Positions 59,644 to 64,000 of a stretch of 64,000 nucleotides of DNA are shown in pieces (within the stretch, counting starts at the first letter, position 1; every line of letters begins with the position of its first letter). The notes beneath the pieces are model-generated. The model did no database searches. It was not told the origin of the DNA and saw nothing but the letters and a program-made list of their open reading frames with translations. The stretch lies in assembly GCA_964523405.1 (NCBI GenBank), contig CAZGAQ010000002.1, positions 62,001 through 126,000 of the forward strand, written 5' to 3'. This stretch comes from CAZGAQ01 sp964523405. Lineage in GTDB: Bacteria; Planctomycetota; Phycisphaerae; UBA1845; Fen-1342. Made by a program: the position numbers and the translations under genes.

Positions 59644-62037
59644 ATGGTGTGGGCGTTGTTTCCGGTCGGCGCCCTGACTGTCGCGCTGGGGATGTTGTTG
59701 CTCTGGCAGCATCGCCGCCTGCGGACTCTTGCGCGGACCCACGCGGGTACGCTCGCCGCGCAGACCGCGCGCCTGGCCGCGCTGGAGCGGCTGACCGTCC
59801 GCAATAGCGCCATCCTCGAAAACGCGATGGATGGTTTCTTCGTCCTGGGGCAGGATTACCGCTTCGTCGAGGTGAACGCAGCCTTCTCCCGCATGACGGG
59901 CTACACGGCCGCCGAGCTGCTCGGCCTGAAGATGACCGACCTGGAGGTCAGCGCGGCCGTGCAGAGCGACTCGCCCTACACCCGGACGGGCCTGCATCAT
60001 TTCGCTACCGCCCATCGCCACAAAGACGGTCACATTATTCAGCTCGAAAGCTGCGTGATCGTGCTGCGCGACGGAGCGCAGAAAATCCTCGTAGGCTTCG
60101 CACGGGACGTGACGGAACGCTGCCGGGCCGAGCAAGCGCTGCGCGAGAGCGAGCAGCAATATCGCAACCTGGTCGAGACCTCGCGCGACCTGATCTGGTC
60201 GCTCGACCTCGCCGGGCGCTGGACGTTCGTGAACAATGCGGCCCGCACGATCTACGGCCATGACCCGGAGGAAATGCTGGGGCGCCCGCTCATGGACTTC
60301 GTCGTGCCCGAGCTGCGTGAGCGGACACACGGTGTCCTGGAGGAGCTGCGCTCCGGCAAGTCGCGCGTCCGCTGCGAGACCATCCATCTGCGCCAGGATG
60401 GGGGGCGCGTCGACCTGAGCATGAATGTCATGCCGGTGCTCGACGACTATGGGAACGTGATCGGCTTCACGGGCACCGCGGCCGATGTCAGCGAGCGCAA
60501 ACAGGCCGAGACGCGGCTGCGCGAGGCGAACGCGCGCTTCGAATCGCTGGTGCAGGGCATGCCCCTGGGCTACATCGTCTGGTCGCAGGACGGACGCATC
60601 GTGGAGTGGAATCCGGCCGCCAGCGCGATCTTCGGCTACACCGCGGAGGAGGCCGTCGGCCGACTAGCCACCGAGCTGATCGTGCCGCCCGAGAGCCACA
60701 AGGCCTTCCTGCAAATGTGCCAGGCGCTGCTGGCCCCGACGGGCTGCCCGGGTGGGGCGCTGGTCAACCGCAAGAAAGGCGGCGAGAAGATTCGCTGCGA
60801 ATGGTACAACACCGTCCTCCCCGATCCGGTCGGCGGCGTGCAGGGCGTCGCGACGCTGGTGCGCGACGTATCCGAGCGCGAACGGCTGGAGGCCCAGCTG
60901 CGCCAGTCGCAGAAGCTGGAGAGCCTCGGCGTGCTCGCGGGCGGTGTGGCGCACGACTTCAACAACCTGCTGGTTGGCGTCCTCGGCAATGCCTCGCTGG
61001 CGATCGAGAAGCTGCCCGCGAATTCGAGCGTGCGTCCGCTGCTGGAGCGCGTCGTGAATGCGGGGCGGCGGGCCACCGAGTTGACGCAGCGCATGCTCGC
61101 CTATGCCGGGCGGGCGTCGTGCGACATCAAGCTCATGGACATGAACCTGCTCGTGGAGGAACTGGCCGAGTTTGCCAAGGCGGCCATCCCCAAGAGCGTG
61201 CAGCTCACCATTCGGACGACGCCCGACCTGCCGCTGATCGAGGCGGATAGCGGGCAGGTGCAGCAGGTTATCATGAACCTGCTCATGAACGCCGCCGAGG
61301 CCATCGGCGACGAAACCGGGGAAGTGACGGTGGCGACCTGGACCGAGGAGATGGACGTGGCCCGGATCGCGGCCGACTTCGCCGACCGGCAAATGGCCCC
61401 CGGGCCGTATGTCGGGCTGGAGGTGCGCGACACCGGCTGCGGCATGCCGCCCGAAGTGCTCAGCCGGATGTTCGATCCGTTCTTCACCACCAAGTTCGCC
61501 GGTCGCGGGCTGGGCCTGTCGGCCATCCTGGGGATTGTCCGTGCCCACCACGGGACCATCACGTACTCCAGCCAGGTCGGCGTGGGCACGGTCTTCCGCG
61601 TCCTGTTCCCGGCGGTCAAGTCCGCGGCACGCCCGCAGCCGGTGTCCAGCGAGAGCGCCGCGCTGCCGCGCGGCTCGACGGTCCTGGTCATCGATGACGA
61701 GGAGGACATCCGCGAGGTGGTGCAGGCGGTCCTGGAAAGCCGCGGCATCAACGTCCTCACGGCTGAAGACGGTCCGCGCGGCCTGCAGGTCTTCCGCCAG
61801 AGCCAGGCGACGATCGACGTGGTGTTGCTCGACATTAATATGCCGGGCATGAACGGCGAGACCGTGTTCCGCGAGCTGTGCGCGATCCGACCGGATGTGC
61901 GCGTCGTGTTGTCCACCGGCTACAGCGAGCAGGAGACGGCGCTGCACTTCGCCGACGCCTCCCTGGCCGGCTTCGTGCACAAACCGTATACGGCGTCCGG
62001 GCTCGTCGACAAGATTGGTGCGGCCTTGCTGGGCTGA
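59644..62037 (+). CDS. PAS-domain hybrid sensor histidine kinase with C-terminal receiver
   Basis: A 797-residue two-component protein. A short hydrophobic helix (residues 5-22) is followed by three PAS domains (about 55-165, 170-285 and 290-415), with typical FVEVNAAFSRMTGY, TFVNNAARTIYGH and IVEWNPAASAIFGY starts. The HisKA motif GGVAHDFNN carries phospho-His437. An HATPase domain with NLLMNAAEAI, DTGCGM and GRGLGLS follows. A receiver domain has LLDINMPGMNG with Asp730. GGAGG precedes the ATG. The phosphorelay presumably passes internally to Asp730. Its signal and output are unknown. Confidence 0.93.
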   Translation: MVWALFPVGALTVALGMLLLWQHRRLRTLARTHAGTLAAQTARLAALERLTVRNSAILENAMDGFFVLGQDYRFVEVNAAFSRMTGYTAAELLGLKMTDLEVSAAVQSDSPYTRTGLHHFATAHRHKDGHIIQLESCVIVLRDGAQKILVGFARDVTERCRAEQALRESEQQYRNLVETSRDLIWSLDLAGRWTFVNNAARTIYGHDPEEMLGRPLMDFVVPELRERTHGVLEELRSGKSRVRCETIHLRQDGGRVDLSMNVMPVLDDYGNVIGFTGTAADVSERKQAETRLREANARFESLVQGMPLGYIVWSQDGRIVEWNPAASAIFGYTAEEAVGRLATELIVPPESHKAFLQMCQALLAPTGCPGGALVNRKKGGEKIRCEWYNTVLPDPVGGVQGVATLVRDVSERERLEAQLRQSQKLESLGVLAGGVAHDFNNLLVGVLGNASLAIEKLPANSSVRPLLERVVNAGRRATELTQRMLAYAGRASCDIKLMDMNLLVEELAEFAKAAIPKSVQLTIRTTPDLPLIEADSGQVQQVIMNLLMNAAEAIGDETGEVTVATWTEEMDVARIAADFADRQMAPGPYVGLEVRDTGCGMPPEVLSRMFDPFFTTKFAGRGLGLSAILGIVRAHHGTITYSSQVGVGTVFRVLFPAVKSAARPQPVSSESAALPRGSTVLVIDDEEDIREVVQAVLESRGINVLTAEDGPRGLQVFRQSQATIDVVLLDINMPGMNGETVFRELCAIRPDVRVVLSTGYSEQETALHFADASLAGFVHKPYTASGLVDKIGAALLG

Positions 62038-62059
62038 CCCCCGCGGCATCGGTCCTGCG

Positions 62060-63322
62060 TCACGAATCCGTGTATTCAAACGGCGGATCGGCGATCAGCA
62101 TCGGCCGCCGCTGGGCCACGTTCACGAGCAGCCCGAGCCCGATGAAGTTCGTCCACAGGCTGCTCCCGCCTGCGCTGACGAACGGGAGCGGCATGCCCGT
62201 GATGGGGGCCAAGCCGATGTTCATGCAGATGTTGAGGAGGGCCTGGGCCACGATCATGACGATCACGCCCACCGCCAGCAGCCGGCCGAACGGATCATTC
62301 GTGATCGTGGCCACCTCCAGTCCAAACAGCACGATGACTCCGTACGCGAGAATGACAAACACACCGCCAATCAGACCCCACTGGTGCCCGATGATGGCGA
62401 AAATGAAGTCGTTCTGCTCCTCGGGCAACAGGCCGTCGTACTGCACGAAAATCCCCTCGCCGTAGCCGGTTCCCGTCAGTCCGCCGGTACCGAGCGCAAT
62501 CTTAGCCTGGCGCAGCTGATAGCCGTCCGACTGGTGCCACGCCTCCTCGCGCGTGCCCTGCTTGAACAGCGCCTCGATACGCGTGCGCTGGTAGCCGTGC
62601 ATGCCATAGAGGTAGAACAGGGGCATCGTGGCACAGCCGAGCGCGACGATCAGCAGCAGGTGCCGCAGGCGGGCGCCCGCCACGAAGAGCATCGTGAACA
62701 GCACGGGCAGCAGCATCAGCAGGGTGCCGAGGTCGGGCTGCAGCAGGATCAGCAGCATGGGCGCGACCGTCAGCAGGAAGGGGGGCACGAGCCCGCGCCA
62801 CTCGCGGTACGAGTTGCGAAACCGCAGGTAGCGGGCCAGCGCCACGACCAGGGCAAGCTTCATGAACTCTGAGGGCTGCACGCGGAAAGCGCCCAGCTCG
62901 ATCCAGCGCCGCGTATTGCGCACCACGGGTACCAACGGAAGGCCGGGCAGGTGCAGGGACTCCAAGACGCGGTCGACGACCAGTAGCAGCAGCAGGAAGA
63001 CTGCCAAGCCGTAGATCGGATACGCGTACCACCCGATCTTCTGGTAGGGCACGCACAGCACCAGCAGCAAGAGCAGCAGCCCCGACAGCATGAAGGCAAG
63101 CTGTCGCGCGGTCTGGGGTCCCACAACGTGATAGAGGCGCACCGCCCAGTTCGCGTCCGCGTCGGTGGCGGTGTCCCCGCCGTACCCCGCGGCGGCGACG
63201 CGCGGCGCCGGGTCGCGATCGGTGGCGTGGATGCACGCCAGACCGACCGCGGACAGAAAGAGCACGGGGACCGCTAGTCCCCAGCCGAGTCGCGTCAGGT
63301 TGAACAGCTCCCGCTCGAACAT
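62060..63322 (-). CDS. rodA: RodA/FtsW/SpoVE-family (SEDS) peptidoglycan glycosyltransferase
   Basis: Polymerises lipid II into glycan strands at the membrane together with a class B PBP. The 420 residues contain about ten transmembrane helices and SEDS landmarks: WIELGAFRVQPSEFMKLALV, LLQPDLGTLL, the long extracellular loop with Tyr/Gln-rich sequence ending SDGYQLRQAKIALGTGG, GLLPEEQNDFIFA and PLPFVSAGGSSL. The ATG at 63322 begins one base before the mrdA stop codon region. This mrdA-rodA order identifies it as RodA rather than FtsW. Confidence 0.92.
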   Translation of the reverse strand: MFERELFNLTRLGWGLAVPVLFLSAVGLACIHATDRDPAPRVAAAGYGGDTATDADANWAVRLYHVVGPQTARQLAFMLSGLLLLLLVLCVPYQKIGWYAYPIYGLAVFLLLLLVVDRVLESLHLPGLPLVPVVRNTRRWIELGAFRVQPSEFMKLALVVALARYLRFRNSYREWRGLVPPFLLTVAPMLLILLQPDLGTLLMLLPVLFTMLFVAGARLRHLLLIVALGCATMPLFYLYGMHGYQRTRIEALFKQGTREEAWHQSDGYQLRQAKIALGTGGLTGTGYGEGIFVQYDGLLPEEQNDFIFAIIGHQWGLIGGVFVILAYGVIVLFGLEVATITNDPFGRLLAVGVIVMIVAQALLNICMNIGLAPITGMPLPFVSAGGSSLWTNFIGLGLLVNVAQRRPMLIADPPFEYTDS

Positions 63323-63323
63323 G

Positions 63324-64000
63324 CTACTCGCCGTACTGAGCCAGCAGATATTCCGCAATGCTCTTGGCGACCGGCGCCGCCACCTGCCCGCCACTGCCGC
63401 CGAATTCGATCACCACCGCGATCGCGTAGACGGGCCCCTTGGGCGCCGCGCCCCGCCGCGTGCCCGCCGGCTGCGTAAAGCCCATGAACCACGCGTGCGA
63501 GGGCAGCTTCCCGTCCTCGCCGAGCTCCGGGTAACGCTCCGCGACCCGTCGCCCGATGACCTGCGGCTTGTCCGCTCCGAACTGCGCCAGCGCCTCCGCC
63601 TCACTCAGGGCGATGACCTCCTCCCGTCGCCCGTCGGGCCACTCGCAGATATAGCGCGTGGCGATCACGAACGGCACCGCCTGGGCCGAGCCGGTCTTGC
63701 CGCAGAACTCATAGTCGGTGCGATCGAGGCGCGCCGTACGTCCCGTCCCATGCGGATCGTTCACCACCCGCCACATGCCGCGGCGCAGGACCTGCAGATA
63801 CCGGTCATCGAACGGCTGGTCGGCCGTCGGCGGATCGCCCAGGGCCCGGCCGGTCGTATCGTAGGCCAGCCGCACCGGCGCCCAGTAGCCGGACGCAATC
63901 GTGGCCCCGACGTTGGCCGCCTGCAGCGGGGTCAGCGTGATCTCACCCTGGCCAATGGCCAGGTTCCACGCGTCGGCGGGCTGGAACGTGCGTTTCTGTG
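63324..64000 (-). CDS. mrdA: Penicillin-binding protein 2 (transpeptidase), 5' end cut by window
   Basis: The C-terminal 224 codons of a class B PBP that cross-links peptidoglycan for side-wall growth. The transpeptidase motif KTG occurs in CGKTGSAQ. NLAIGQGEITLTPLQAAN is the diagnostic PBP2/PBP3 segment downstream of the active site. The N-terminus, SxxK and SxN lie beyond position 64000. The gene ends one base before rodA, so the pair is tightly coupled. Confidence 0.92.
   Translation of the reverse strand, partial: QKRTFQPADAWNLAIGQGEITLTPLQAANVGATIASGYWAPVRLAYDTTGRALGDPPTADQPFDDRYLQVLRRGMWRVVNDPHGTGRTARLDRTDYEFCGKTGSAQAVPFVIATRYICEWPDGRREEVIALSEAEALAQFGADKPQVIGRRVAERYPELGEDGKLPSHAWFMGFTQPAGTRRGAAPKGPVYAIAVVIEFGGSGGQVAAPVAKSIAEYLLAQYGE

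Overview
The window reads as high-GC bacterial DNA, most likely from a member of the Planctomycetota and perhaps Phycisphaerae-like. This is inferred from content, not from a marker gene. The main clues are several large secreted proteins ending in a four-cysteine dockerin-like module, 38-residue Cys-rich repeats, a thrombospondin-type-3 metalloprotease with a C-terminal sorting signal, and a cell-wall cluster (murC-murB-ddl-ftsQ-like) that is not followed by ftsA/ftsZ. About 40 protein genes are supported. I see no tRNA, rRNA, CRISPR array, transposase or phage module.

Region by region: (1) 1-10 kb holds the 5' part of a nucleotide-sugar dehydrogenase, then an M6-type metalloprotease and a secreted repeat protein with a dockerin-like tail. 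(2) 10-20.5 kb holds a secreted M3 oligopeptidase, a purA-uppS-cdsA run, a lipoprotein beta-lactamase-fold hydrolase, two proteins of unknown function and a PilZ protein. (3) 20.7-29.4 kb holds three consecutive large exported proteins: an M28 peptidase, a gingipain-like (C25) candidate and a propeller protein. All three end in the same dockerin-like cassette as the protein at 7.7 kb. (4) 29.5-34.2 kb holds a membrane coiled-coil protein, a 3-hydroxyisobutyrate-dehydrogenase-family enzyme and thrS-infC. (5) 34.6-40.5 kb holds two polytopic membrane proteins and then, on the minus strand, murC, murB, ddl and an ftsQ-like gene. (6) 40.7-50.1 kb holds an O-antigen-ligase-like protein, glyQS, a FlgM-like anti-sigma factor with an unusual AT-rich upstream region, a DUF58 protein, tgt-yajC, and a TPR protein carrying two tandem copies of the RNA polymerase alpha-subunit C-terminal domain. 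(7) 50.3-64 kb holds metH, a TlpA-like thioredoxin, a GH20-like glycosidase, two tiny ORFs, a Ser/Thr kinase with TPRs, a PAS hybrid histidine kinase, and rodA-mrdA running off the right edge.

Two themes stand out. One is peptidoglycan and envelope building: murC/B, ddl, ftsQ-like, uppS, cdsA, rodA, mrdA, an O-antigen-ligase-like protein and a GH20 enzyme. The other is a secreted, calcium-loop-rich, protease-heavy surface proteome. The most unusual gene is the TPR-alphaCTD-alphaCTD protein at 48743-50086. It keeps the DNA-contacting residues of RNA polymerase alpha without the polymerase-assembly domain, so it could be a trans-acting UP-element binder or a polymerase or activator decoy. Start codons were chosen by Shine-Dalgarno sequence and by the start of the conserved domain. 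Promoters and terminators were read by eye and are tentative.
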